Shown here: piece by piece, positions 22,101-34,575 of the stretch
Numbering within the stretch: the stretch's first letter is position 1
How the letters are laid out: every line of letters begins with the position of its first letter
Assembly: GCF_900496995.4 (NCBI RefSeq)
Contig: NC_044007.1
Location: 76,112,742-76,176,741 of the forward strand
Length of the DNA: 64,000 bases
Direction of reading: 5' to 3'
Source of the DNA: Aquila chrysaetos chrysaetos
Taxonomy: Eukaryota > Chordata > Aves > Accipitriformes > Accipitridae
The notes under the pieces: model-generated
Seen by the model: only the letters and a program-made list of their open reading frames with translations
Told to the model about the DNA's origin: nothing
Database searches by the model: none
Translations under genes and position numbers: made by a program

Positions 22101-25100
22101 ACAGGAGGGGACAAAAGGTGTTTGGAGAACACCTTTGAAATTAAGAATTCACGGAAGGGACGGTGAGGGCACCCTGGGGAAGGAGAAGTAAAAGCCTTCC
22201 TCTGCAAGAAATAACTGGTGGAAAAGTAAAGAGGAAAGGCCAAAACCTGAAAGGCAGCAGAGGTGTAAAAGCCCAGCAGTCAGACAACTATCTATAAGGT
22301 GCCGTCAACCAGGAAATCCTAGAAACAGGGGGCAAAACACGTACAGCTTGCTTGTGTGTGCTCTCCCGCTGGTGGAGGACATCACTGGGACTTGCTTCCT
22401 ACCTGGACCAGGGAGAAATCTGACCCGAGGTTCAATTTCTCCATGCGAAGCCTCACCAGAGAGAATCCTCTGGAGATGTTCTCTGAATACGAAGGGTCTA
22501 ATACTGTCTGCCTAGAATGGTCCAGGTGCACGCTGCTGTCCACGTTCACCAACAACCCTCTGATACTTGTGCTCAGGTGAGACTCTAAGGGAAAACGGAG
22601 GGGCGAGCAGGCAGGTGGGTGAAGGAAGGTGTGAGGAAGAGGTTTTGTGACTATTGTGCAGGCAGGGCAGATGATGAAATTTTACTGCCTTGGCAACTAC
22701 CGTCTATCCCATCTGTCCCTGTGGCCACAAATCACCTCTAAGCAGTCCTTCTTACATGGCTGCTGATGTTGCTTCACCTAGAAGCCAACACAATTTATAG
22801 CTCAGAGTTTCTTATGCAATGTTCATACCAACAGGCTGACTGAGAAATATTGTAGAGCCAGTGGCACAAATGCAGAGCGTGGTGTCAGGGGGTGCACCAG
22901 ACTTTCCCTATTTGTGCTGGACGAGCGGTGTAGACATAGCCTAGAATTATCACCGTCCTCTACTCCATCGACATCTCTGGTATTTCCTCCAGGCCCTGCA
23001 ACTGGTAGCACTGGATTCTTATTTTACCTGGCATCTGTTGTTTCCTTCAGACCAAATGGTAGCCAGTGTGTCTCATACACTTTAATATGATATTAGCAAA
23101 GCCCCAAAATATGTTCGAACACTGGGAATGTGGTTTCCTAAGGTTACACGTTGTCAACTATTTTAAAGCGCAATTCAAGGTTTTTGAGTGAGGTAAACAA
23201 AATAGGGGGGAGAAGAAATTTCTACCCAAGTAGGAGTTTTTAGCTTTCAGTCTGCCTGAAAATCCTTGAAGTTGGTTCATCAAATAGGGAGGAAACAGGT
23301 GTCCCTGTGAAGCATGCCCTGCCCCTTCGCAGTGGCCGAATGCCTCACCTCAACCAGCCCCAACTGTTTGGACTGAAGAACTGACAGCTAACCTTGATTT
23401 CACATTTCGTGAAATGCCAAGTCCAAAGGCTTTTATTATTCAACAGTTCGTCTAAGCAGAAGGGTGTGACTCTGCAGAAACTGAGATTTCAGACGTGATG
23501 AGTATCAAGTTACACCCTTATCGCGCATTGAATTACTTTATGATTTCTAACAGCACAGGGTAGGCTGCCCGGGATGTGCGGTAAAATCTCGCCGTTCATC
23601 AGCAAATACTATAAATGTGACCTTATGTTCCTCGAATGAGCTGTAGATGCAGTTCACATTTCCCTGACCCCATCTGTCACCCATCTCGCCTCTCCGGAGA
23701 CCTCTCCCAGCTCCCTAAGGGCTCCCTTTCCAAGTAGGCAGGTCCCTTCACTTCTTTCTCAGTTACCAGCTAATGATCTCCTTAATTCCATCTGCAGGCT
23801 ATACCTTCACGCCAGCTGAGCGCGACACTTGCCTTTTACGTGCTGTGGGACCTGCGCCTGGAATTCAGCTCATGCTTTGGGTGGGCATAACTCGAACAGC
23901 CCTTTCTCTGGAGACCCTGGTTACACTTTGGGCGCAGGGTCTCTGCATGCCAGCTTTTGCAAGTGACAGTTTCCTCTCTTCCCTCTTCCAGGAATCAGGC
24001 CCTCAGCAGATCACTGTCTTTCAATTGCTGTCCTCTAAGCTTTGGCAAACAATCCTGCCGCTGGGCTGAGGAGCATGGACCGAGGAGTCACCTTGAAGCT
24101 GTAAATCTGTTTGAGGGGATGCTGCTTAGTTAGGGCACTGCTTTGATCTTTCCTGCGCCTTTTTTTAGCAACCACTCATGATCTAATGTTAATCATTCAG
24201 ATAAGGATACTCTGCCACACAGATACACTGAGGTTATATTATATGAAGCTAAGTAATACATATTAAAGTTCAAACTTTGTGCTAAGACGCTGACGATCAA
24301 GTTATTCACGTCAAGGACACCTTGACCTGGTAGCCTTAATAGAGACAGCTTCCCTTTTACCATGGGCACGATGCAGGCAGCTGTGCTCATGTGCCAGTTC
24401 CTAATAATCTTAAAGCTTTGCCCAGAGATCACGAGTTCTCCTTCGTCTCCCCCAGGCACAATCTTGGTCGTTACCCGCCACTCTACTTAGTCAAATGCCT
24501 TCTGGATATCAAGATTCAAAGTATACAGAATGTGCATCAAAAATCTGTATCCTGCCAAAATGTAGCAGAGGCTGACTTCTGGAATCTCTTCTATACAGAC
24601 ATCCTCATCAATGTGTTTGAAAAACAATGGTAAGAAAGCAGTGGTGCCTTTCCCAGCCACTGATGACCTTTTGTCAAGAAAGCTATTGCCTTCCCGTTTT
24701 TACCCATGATAATTTCACGTCCGCTTTTCTCCCACTCTCCCCTACTGGCATCATTTCCTTTGAAACCAGTTGATCTTGCTGTTACCCTCTTTTTTTATTT
24801 CTGTTCTTGTACTTGCAGCCTTGTAGTACAGAGCACCTTACCTCTCTTTTATGCTCAGGAGAGAATCCTTGAATAAGAAAGGATTAAAAAGCCTGACCTT
24901 CCATTTCTCCAGCTCCATGGATTTAAATCTGTTTATACTGGTGGGGTCTCCAGCACAACATATCTGCTACGTGTTCAAAGACTTTGCTCATCTCAGTCCT
25001 CGCTTTGTAATCTGTATTTTGAGAACTAGCACTTTGCCACTATCAAGAAACTATGCTTAAATAGGGAAATGTGATTTATTTTGAAGTTCAACTGTATGGG

Positions 25101-27525
25101 ATATTCAGCACTAAACTGTTTAAGAATTATTTTGTTTACCTTAGGTTTTAGAAACAAAGAAAGATATTCTTCTTGTTTTCTTAAAGTAGCCCATTGTGCA
25201 ATTCAATTAACTGCTCCAAAATAGAAAAATAACATTTAATTACACTGGGATACACCGAACTCCCAGCACACTTGTTTAATCAAAAGTAGATGTTGTATCT
25301 GCAGAAGTTTTTTAACAACGTGTTATGACTACAGCATGTCATATGTTATTAAACACAATAGAGAAAGTAATATAAAAACATCTGTTCTGTAGAACAATGA
25401 TATTTTAACACAAATATCTTTCTATATTACCAGACTGCTACAGAAAATGAAAAACTATAATAAATATGACTGAATTATCTAATGTTTTGCCTCCTTCTAT
25501 TTTCAAATTTGGCTTTGGCGTCTTTCAACTTTCAACTACTGACTGCTCAGCGTGGTATTTAAGTTACCCAAAGACATATTATATAATTTATTTATATAAG
25601 TGGTTCCAGCAATATGCTGAGTGTTGTTTGAAGCACAGTGATAAAAACAGCTCTCGCCGCAAATTATTTACAGTCTGGATAGAGGCATGGTCCAATTCCC
25701 TCACAGCGTAAAAGCTCAAGACACAAACAGCCTTTTAAACTGCTAAGGATTGCACTGGTTTCCAGAAATTCCACTCGATACTGGCAGGCTGACCGTGTGC
25801 CTTTTGCCCAAAATGCCTACCGTCGACAGCGGTGTTACGCGGCGTCACCTTTCACTCTGCCTACCCGACGTCTTCAGGCACCCCCAGCCTCTGGCGGGTG
25901 GGCTCCAGAGCTGGGCAAAGGTGATTTTGGCGGTGGCTCACCCACCTCGTGTCCGGGTCTTGCACGCCGGAGCGCAGGAGTTTGCCTGCTCAGGAGCGGG
26001 GCAAGGGACCTTCTCCACTCCTGGCACCGGTGAGGAAAACCTGAGTAAACCGCGAGGGGAAGGGACGGTCCCTGCCTCAGAAAAGGAGCCTTCCGATAAG
26101 CACCGCGAATCACATAAGACACAATAACATGGCGGTTGTTAATTAAACCATCATGCAAAAAGGGGTTGCTTCAGCAATTTACTTGCATCAGGCATTTCTA
26201 AAATATATGCTGTCCCACCCGGATTTTTCGTGAGCTGCGATCTCGGGACATGTCTCTATTCCCAGCTGTGCAGGGAAGCTAGCATTTGTCATGCGGCAAA
26301 TCAGAAGCAGATGAGACAGAGATGATTCCTGCAAGGCAGCTTAAACAGGTTGTGGTACCTCACGCTACACCGCGAGCAAGCCTGACCGCAAGCAGAGCTC
26401 TGCACGAAGCAAAGCTTCAGGATCACTGCTGCTTTATTCTTATATGAACCAAGTATCAGCTGGCACTCACCAGCTATCCCTCTCTCCGAACAATGTTTAA
26501 TTTATTGAATTGTTTCATTTATCACAATCACAAGGGTGCTTTAAAGCTTGAAATGTATTATGTCACTAAGAAATGCATGCTCAGAGAGGGCAAACTCTCC
26601 TGCTGTTGCTGTCATTACCACGGTTGTTAAACAAAATGGTCAGAGTTTTAATCGTTCTCCTAATCGTTGCATCCTATCTTGTTTGGGTTAGGGCAAAATG
26701 CTTTATGGGCTGGTTGCTGTTCCAAAAAGTGTCAGAAATCAATCGTCTGCTGTCTCACTGTGGTCTAGGGACGCTGACCCTGAGGAAAGCAAACCACGAG
26801 TCACCTCTCCATCAACACACGAGGCTGCTGAGCTCTTCGGCTCCGGTTCCCCATGTGCTGGGAGGAGAAGTGGGCCCGACACCACTGGCGTTACTAGGGC
26901 GGTCCTCCACCTTGAGAAGAGCGACAAACGCACGAGCCCAACGTGTGCCCCTCGTCCGCTGCCCACCAGGGACCGGGATGCAACATGAAGAGGACCCAAA
27001 GAGCAGGTTAGTCTTCTCGAGGGCACTGCCCGAAAGCTGAAGATGAGACCATATTGGTTTTAGATGGTAGCTTTCCAGAGGGAGTCGGCATGGGTTTTAT
27101 CTGGCCAACTGCCTCAAAACAAGTTGCTCTAAATCAGTCCCCTGGAATCCAGGCAATGTAAACCTTTCCTGTCCCCAGCACATGCCAGCATTCACAGCTG
27201 CTGAGATGTGGGCATACTCCTGCATCCCAAAAATAAATCGTGATCATAGCCGATATACCCAGCCCTGCGCCCGGGGCTGCAACTGTCTTAGAGGCCAGCT
27301 GTGGAGAATGCGAGGCACTTAGACGATTAGGAAATGCAGGCTATAGAAGGGAAGAGAACACAGCAAAATGTTTCTCATAACTTGTGAGTTGAGAAGCCAG
27401 GGAGACAATAGATACAAGTTAAGACAGGGCAAGCGCTGAAGTGGACAGGATAGAACGGGTTTGGAGGGCAGAAAGCACTGATGCATTGAGCTATCTCCAA
27501 ACCATTGCCCATGTCTCCTCCGGGT
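22101..27525. other. non-coding stretch with small CpG-enriched patches
   Basis: Mostly ordinary sequence. CpG-enriched patches occur at about 25.82-26.11 kb (about 20 CpGs in 290 bases) and 26.82-27.00 kb. Frames there are open for up to 155 codons but resemble GC-biased random translation. A perfect 9-bp hairpin lies at 22114-22136. No gene or RNA recognised. Confidence 0.5.
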
Positions 27526-27573
27526 GGCTTTGATGGGGCTACACTGAATTACACCACCCGGAGGCTCTGACCC
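27526..27573. mobile_element. half of a palindromic MITE-like amniote repeat
   Basis: The sequence GGGGCTACACTGAATTACAC followed by CACCCGGAGGCTCTGACCC matches the right half of a repeat whose end reads roughly GGAGCTACGCxGATTTACAC plus CAGCTGAGGATCTGGCCC. The left half is not clear upstream. The same family appears more completely at 60628-60763. Likely an old non-autonomous DNA transposon; the family name is uncertain. Confidence 0.5.
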
Positions 27574-29239
27574 GTGGGGTCAGGTCAGCTGAGAAGGTTT
27601 GGGCGATAATCTCTTAGTCTTTACGAGAGCCGAGAGAAGAACGGGAGAGTGGCACCCTCCCGCAGCCAGGCGAAGCGCCAGATCCTGTGAAATGCCCGCT
27701 GGAGTGTCCCGTCGCCTCTAATGTGCTGGTCTAGGGACTTTGATCGCCGAGTCACTGGAACTTAGGAAAAATGAAGGAGTGGTGAATAGTGATTTCAAAT
27801 GGACGTGGCTCAAACTGTGAATGTGACAAAAACTGCCTTGTAGCTTAAAGAACATTTCAATTGCAGGAGAAAGAAATCATGCCCACGGCTCCGTATTCAG
27901 CCCTGGCTGTCCTTGGATCCCAAGAGGCGGGATGATTGCCAGACTCCCCTTTTATATTGGTAAGGGCTGAAGCTGCTCAGCACCTCACAGAGGCAGATCC
28001 TGTGGCTGTTTATGAGGAGCGTTTGCAAGTAGTGATGATCTTAACCACCAGCTGAAAGAACACTGCAGTCTGCCACAGTCCCAAATGCATCAGATAAAAA
28101 TGGTAGTAAAAGAAGATGATTTGCTGGGACTGACTGTGTTTAAATACTCGGTTCTCCAACAGAAAGGAAATCTGCATAAAATACAGCTTATAAAAAGATA
28201 ATATATCCTACATGAATAGCCTAGACACCTTTTGTAAAAGACAAATGGTTTAATTATAAACTGATGCTGCTCAGAGTACATTCTCCTATCTTTACTACTG
28301 TGATTCTTGGAGCTGAGGGTTTGTGGTTATTCTTTTTAATTTTCATTTTGGGTGGAAGATAACTCTGTTCGGAGAAGAAACAGAAAATAAATGAGGTCAG
28401 GGAATTTAAGAGAAGACATCACACAGCAGCTTCCCTCCTCCTCCCAGTCGTGAAATAAATTAAGTAATAGGTCCTCTACACTCAGTGTTCACCTTTCAGA
28501 GCTAGGGATGAGTGTTACACAGACAAGACCACAGGAAACTCTGTCTCCCTATAAAGTAAAGAAAATGACAGGGCAGGTTGCAAAATGCTGACACAGGCAG
28601 CAACTTGCTGCTCAGAAAAAAAAGACATGGTCAAAATGTGCTGGATAGAGATCATCGAAGGGATGATTAGCCAGTTTATGATCTGCCCGAAGTCTAAAGG
28701 CCGTGTTCGATGATGTGCCCCCTTTCACGTGTGCCCTGTTGTCCGACTTCTCCCAGACCCGTTGTCTAACCACATAAAGTACTGCTTTTTTCCCCCCCCA
28801 CACCTAGACTGTATAATTGGCAGCCAGTAAAAACTTCCTGAGAAAATAAACCAAATCTCCATTTCCAAATGGCATAAGAACCATTAAGCTTAACCGAGGA
28901 TCCTGAGAGAAGAATTTAATTTCACTGCATATGCTTAAATCCATAGTCTGTTTAAAACATGACTTTTAACCACAAAAGTAAACTTTAAGATATTTTTAAG
29001 TGGGAAGCCCCATATCCTAGTATTATATGTACCAAAGGGCTGTGTCACTTGAGATGTGATGTGTAGAGCTACTTATACATTTGAAAATCAAGTATAGATC
29101 AGGAAAAATCGAGCCATTCAAAGTAACAGCAGCATCTGCCTTTTTTTCCTGGGTATAAGTGACAATGTTAGCACTGTGTGCTGTAAAGGAATTGTTCGGT
29201 TCACTGCTGCTCAAAGACTATGGCACCTTGTCTTATGTT
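27574..29239. other. non-coding stretch, nothing identified
   Basis: AT-richer sequence with no recognisable element, RNA gene or coding exon. Only short frames of up to about 63 codons are open. Confidence 0.55.
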
Positions 29240-29316
29240 TGGTATTGTCAGTAACTTTGAGTTCACCCTTTCTGTACCTCAACTTGCCTACCAGTAAATC
29301 TGAAATAATTATACAC
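29240..29316 (+). mobile_element. possible MIR/L2-type 3' tail
   Basis: The order GTCAGTAACTTTGAGTTCAC, CCTTTCTGTACCTCAACTTG, then CAGTAAATCTGAAATAATTA parallels the MIR/L2 tail (AAGTxACTT..CCTxTCTGTGCCTCAGTTT..TGTAAAATGGGAATAATxATA). It is heavily diverged, so this is a pattern call only. Confidence 0.35.
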
Positions 29317-31194
29317 AGTCACTGCATGCATTCAAGCAATGGTAGAACAGTGATACTTAATAACATTTGGGGAAAAGCATCAAGCAAAAACCCCAGGGTC
29401 CAGCCATGCTGGCAGTCTGCAGAGGATTTTATTTAATCCCTGTTTTCATTTACTCGGTCCACTTGCCGTCTTATCCGCCAGCCTCGTACCCTTCCCACAG
29501 CCCCGGCAGTGCACGACACGTCTCCCCTGCCAGCCCCGGATGGGGTCTGGGCGTGCGGACCCGGCTGCCGCCTTTCTGCCTCAGCTACCCGCAAGGATCC
29601 CTCGAAATAATGAGATAATTTACACTGAGAAGGAAAATTCTGGCAGAGCCACTACCGCTGTACTACCCGCTAAAGAAAGGGCTGCTTGGTGCTCAGCTGC
29701 CTTGCCCCTCCTAGCGTGACTAGGTCAGTCCTGTTCAGACCCAGCTTGTCCCTTTCTTCAGGCCCCGATTTGGATAGGACCGGGTGAGCTTGCTGAGGTT
29801 TGGCTACTCATTTGGTTTTTCACTGGAAGGTTGAGAGTCTTGGGCTCATCACGACCAGCATTGTAACGGGCAGATAGAAAGAAAGGCCGACCGCACAAAA
29901 AAAAAAAAAACCCAACCCGCTGGCCTCTTGCACCTCTGGGTTTGCTTGGAGGATGCACAGCTTCTTTAGGCTCCTGCTGGCTGCGCAGATCGGGCTTGCG
30001 ATGAGGTTCCTCCGTGAGGGACTCATTCACTGAAACACCTTAGCACCTGAGGATAACAAGTCAGGCCGATCAGCTCTACCTGACATGGAGACAGAAACAA
30101 GAGGGTAACATCGCCTGCGCACGACATACTGCCCAGTCTGAAATGTAAGACTGCACAAAGCAGGAGGACGTACTGTGAGTCTTACGTTCACATCTGACAC
30201 AGGATTATATCACCATAAATTATTATGGCTTTCTTTTTTATAGTTCTGACAGATATAGATATGAGTACACAGGACAACGCAGGTCATTGAGCTTCTCTGC
30301 ATTTGTACGTCATAGATGCTCATCTCCAAAATGTCCAAAGATTATCCATTTCCTCTTAGACCATCTGCAACATCCTAGAATAAGCGCAAAAGGCTTTTAG
30401 TTAAAACCTAACATAAAAGCTCGGATTCTGCAAGAGGCAGAACAAAGAAGACCCTGATCGTGGGGTTGAATTTCTAGCACAGATGATCATCTTGGCTTCA
30501 TTTCAGGAGGCTCCGAGTGTACCATGCAGTCAGGCAAACTCTTACCCATCACATCCCAGCGCTGGAGCTCTACTGACTGGTGTCAGACGCAGATGATGCT
30601 CTGACCCTGCAGCCCAGCAGCCTCCTTCGAACAGAGAGAAACTAAAGCGTGGCACTTTTCTTGTTCTCCCTGCCGTAGTTTTAGGAAAGATAAATTTCGA
30701 AGCGGACGAGAGTAAATAGCACCATTTTGTTCTTGCTCTAGATGTGATAGCTGCTCTTTGCTTCTGTGCTAAGCAGCTGAAGTCTCGTGGGATGGTTTCT
30801 GAGACACAGAAGCTGGGAGCTGAACACAGCAAACTGGATTGGCAGGCGGCTTGGGAGATTTTGTCCTTTCCTAAACTGGGACAACACTGGAGAATACAAT
30901 AGACATCCTATTTCCCTTAGCAATAATCACATTCCTGTGTAAGGGCAAAACTATTCAGCCCTTCAGCATTCATAGTTTGTTCAGTCAGGAAACATATTAT
31001 TGCCTCATAAAATGGGACACCTGTCTTATAGTCCATTTAAATATTAACAGCAGCGCCATAGAAATTAACTGTAATAGTTTTATTATAGTAAAGTTCTGGG
31101 TAAATCTTGTTACAGTGTAGTGTGGATGTCAACAAACAGAAAGAAAGCACGAAAAACTGAATTTTATACAAAAATTGCAGACAGATGTGCTTTA
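29317..31194. other. non-coding stretch
   Basis: Holds an A14 run at about 29898-29911 and a few frames of up to about 96 codons without recognisable features. No gene or RNA recognised. Confidence 0.5.
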
Positions 31195-32529
31195 GACGCC
31201 ACTGCATCTTTATGGCACAGGTAGCAGTATCAAGTGGTCCTTCATCCTTCAGTGCTGTGCTATAGAAATGGTAATGCTTATTGCTTCTGAAGTATCTTTT
31301 TTATGAGCAGATATCAAAGCATTTGTCTAGGACTGCAAAAGGCCTTTGCAGCATCCTTCTGTAGCCGAGGAAACCAAGGTACAGGCGGCACCTGGAGCCG
31401 GTTGCATCAGCTGCAAGAAAAGCGCTGCAGAAATAGCCCGAGCACCCTGGCACCCGCTCCCCAGCACCCTCTTTTATCCACTTAATGGTGCTTGCTATAA
31501 AAGGGACAGCACGCCGCGTCTACCGGCGACTTATATCCCACGCAATCCCATTAGCTCTGCCGCCTGGCTCCTGACCTTTGTCGGCAGAGTACGCCAAACT
31601 GGGGCTCTGCGAGCCTTGCTTAAAAAAGCCACGTACTTTACCCTTCCCCGCTGCAGCCCGGGCAGGAAGCTGCAGTGCAGGAATACTGCGCCCAAGGCTA
31701 CTCCTGCCGCTTTCCAAGCCTGACCCTCGCATCCCTGTTCCTTGTGGATAAGGCTCCAGAAGCCTCCGGGTCGGGCTGGGAGCCTCCAGGCTTTCTTGGG
31801 GGCTTTCCAGTCGGTCCTGGGTTTAGCTGAGCTGGGAAATCCGCAAGAATAGCTTTTGTCCTGCCGCTGCTTTATTCCTGTTTCCCAGCCTCGCTGAAAC
31901 AAAAGAGGCACGGGCAATATTTTTGGTGTCGCAGATGAATAAGATTTTCCTGGAACAAAAAAAAAAAAAAGGTCAGATTTGGTTCCCATCACAACTCCTG
32001 CACGTTTCTAGCTCGTGGGCCCCTGCCTAGGCGCAGCTGCTTCGTGCTCCAAAGCCGGCCGTTGCCTTTTTGCCCAGTTTTAGTCCTTTGAGCAGTAATT
32101 CCTTTAAAACACCCAGGCAAATAAATGGTTTATGTTAATTTTGTGGACCCAAATCAGTAATTAATGCCATAGACATGAAAGACAGAAAACCACTGAAGAC
32201 TCAGTTTTGGGGTTTCCTCATGTTTCTCAAACAGTCCCAGAAAGCAAAGCTCTCAGACTAGAGTAGGGGGAGATATCCTGGGCCAGGTTAAACCGTCCTT
32301 AATGTGCTCTGCTCACTCCAGTGGAATCCAAATAGTGCAGCCTGGAACACAGTAAAAATTGAGCCAGGAAACAGTGACTTCAGTTGAAATCTGTGAGTTC
32401 ATAAGCCAGTCAATAAATTACAAGTTACCCCAAATAATTGGCAATAAAGTCTTACCTGTACAGTACCTTCGTACACTCTCTGTATGTTATTTCCTAAAAA
32501 AAAAAAAAAAAAAAAAAAAAGACGCCACT
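31195..32529 (+). other. candidate retro-inserted sequence with A25 tail and flanking direct repeats
   Basis: GACGCCACT occurs at 31195-31203 and again at 32521-32529, immediately after a pure A25 run (32496-32520). A base A precedes each copy. An insert that ends in poly(A) and is bounded by short direct repeats has the form of a reverse-transcribed mRNA copy. AATAAA words lie at about 32411-32416 and 32441-32446, some 50 bases or more before the tail, which is farther than usual. The body is GC-rich in its first half and has frames of up to 125 codons (plus) and 153 codons (minus), none recognised. An internal A14 run sits near 31957-31970. CR1 does not normally copy mRNAs, so such inserts are rare in birds. 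A chance repeat beside a poly(A) microsatellite is the main alternative. Confidence 0.3.
32496..32520 (+). repeat. poly(A) run, A25
   Basis: Twenty-five uninterrupted A residues. Either a simple repeat or the tail of a retro-inserted sequence. Confidence 0.97.
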
Positions 32530-33190
32530 TTTAGAAATAATTCAGACAAGTCTTTATTTAATATTAGTGCTATTTTTCATGTGACTTTTAGTCTGTAATA
32601 AATTCAGGCTTTTGTCATACTATGCATCTGTCATACAGGCCTTGAGGGGGAAAAGAAAAATTATGGTAAGTTCTGGAAAGACAAAAGCTGCCTGCAGTAT
32701 GTTTTCCATACGTCATAACAATCCTTAAAGGGAAGGAATACGAGAAGGAATATGTAACTGTCTAGTCTCTATTTCTTGCCTTGCTAGAGTTTATACCTGG
32801 GTATGGTCCCAGACTAAACAGTGTGTGGGAATTGGAGGGAAAGAGGGAATTCCAGCGTTAAGGAAGGACGTGTTTTGCAGAGATTTGGGGAGGGGTTGTT
32901 GACAACGCTTGGTGTTTGAAGCTGATCAGGGGCTTCTCAGACTCACTTCCAGGACAGACGCTCAAAGTTTTTTTACAATTAGAGGGGTCTGATAAACGCT
33001 GCTTGGGACCATCCCAGGAACTGGCTGAATGGTGAGAAGAAGTTTTACAAATGTATGTGTGAATAAAGAACCTTACAGCTGCTTGTAGGGTAGCAGCTTT
33101 TGTTACTTGAGCTGTTTGTAGGGTCAAAGTATTTGTTCCTTTAAAATATTTATCTGATCTGAAATTCTAAGAGGTGGTTGGTTTACTGGC

Positions 33191-33214
33191 TTTTTTTTTT
33201 TTTTTTTTTTTTTT
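33191..33214 (+). repeat. poly(T) run, T24
   Basis: Twenty-four uninterrupted T residues. On the minus strand this would be a poly(A) tail, but I found no matching flanking duplication. Confidence 0.97.
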
Positions 33215-34554
33215 CCTAATTGCTCTTGAATGTTATCCTGTTAAACTTTTTCAGTCATCTAGCCCAGGTGCTACAATTATGCAGTATAACCCAGCGTGAT
33301 AAAGCCAGTAAATAACCATTGCAAAGTAAATATGGGCAGACATACCATTCACCCAAAACAGCTAGCAAAGTTTTGCAACAAGTGACATTTACAGGCAAAA
33401 GTAGAAAAGATCTCTTGACTGGTGTACAGTCCAGAGAAAAGACAGAATGTCACAGAAATTTATGCAATGCTGGCTTCAATGACCTTAGTAACTTTTCTTC
33501 CAATATATGTTATTTATACACTATTTATTGAACTTGGCCTTAAAGTAGAACAAGAACCCATCAAGTACATTCTGTACCTTACAGAATTCATATTCTGTCA
33601 TTAAAAACCAGTATTAATACATACTACAGTGTTTCAGATCATAAAGTTCAATTCTGGATTAATAAGGAGCATGTATCAATGTTATATTATACTTGAATAG
33701 ACAAATTTAAAAGGATTTTCTTTCCACACAAGTTCAGTGTCACATTTAATACCACAAAGGTCTCACACATGTCAAATATGAACTTCTTTAATTTCTGAAA
33801 AAGCTGTTGCTTAATAAGTTGTTTATACATAGTTAGGAAGACAAAAAGGGGAGACTATGGAGCTGAGTTCTTTTTAACTGCTCTGAGGCTGAAAAATGTA
33901 AACAAATAAAAAAATAGAAGTAATAATCCAGTTCAGTTGTGTCTAATGGCAGATAATGTTGATGATAAGTACTGTAATATGTTCTGCCTTCTTATCTGGA
34001 AAGACCACAAATAATGACTAACTACTGATAAAAATAACAATTCCCTTCGCAGACTGGCTTTTCCCCCTCCAACTGTGTGTGGACTCTGTGAACAAGAGCC
34101 TTGTGATGATGATGGCTTCTGAGTAACTTAAGTGTTGTCTTGGAATAAATTTTTAATTTATGACTGCGTTGATTACCCTGGCTGAAGGGGGAAAACTTGG
34201 AGCTTCCAAACCCCCACCTCCTCTGCTTTTTCATCCTCCGATGTTTTATTTTCCCAGCAGTCCAGCTGTACTCTCCTCATACTGTGTGTATTGTTGGGAT
34301 TATCTTCAGCCATGTGAACTATAAACACGGCTCACTGCAGCCCAGCTAACGGAGTGGCAGAGGGCCAAGAAGGAAAATCATCCCCTTCGTCTGAGAGGCA
34401 TCTGGAAAGTGGACCCAGGAAAGGTCTTTCCCTCACCCTGCTGGAAGACCTCTCACACCACAATGACAAAGTAAAGCCCCCAAAATAATGGAGCAGATGT
34501 TTCTAGGTGATGGGATACTCACGGAGAATCATGATGACCACGAGGATTTCTTCC

Positions 34555-34575
34555 TTTTTTTTTTTTTTTTTTTTT
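34555..34575 (+). repeat. poly(T) run, T21
   Basis: Twenty-one uninterrupted T residues after TTCC. No flanking duplication recognised. Confidence 0.97.

Noticed and set aside
22860..22945. GTGTAGACATAGCC as the end of a DNA-transposon-like repeat
   Set aside because: The 14-base terminus looks right, but no body or opposite end can be recognised.
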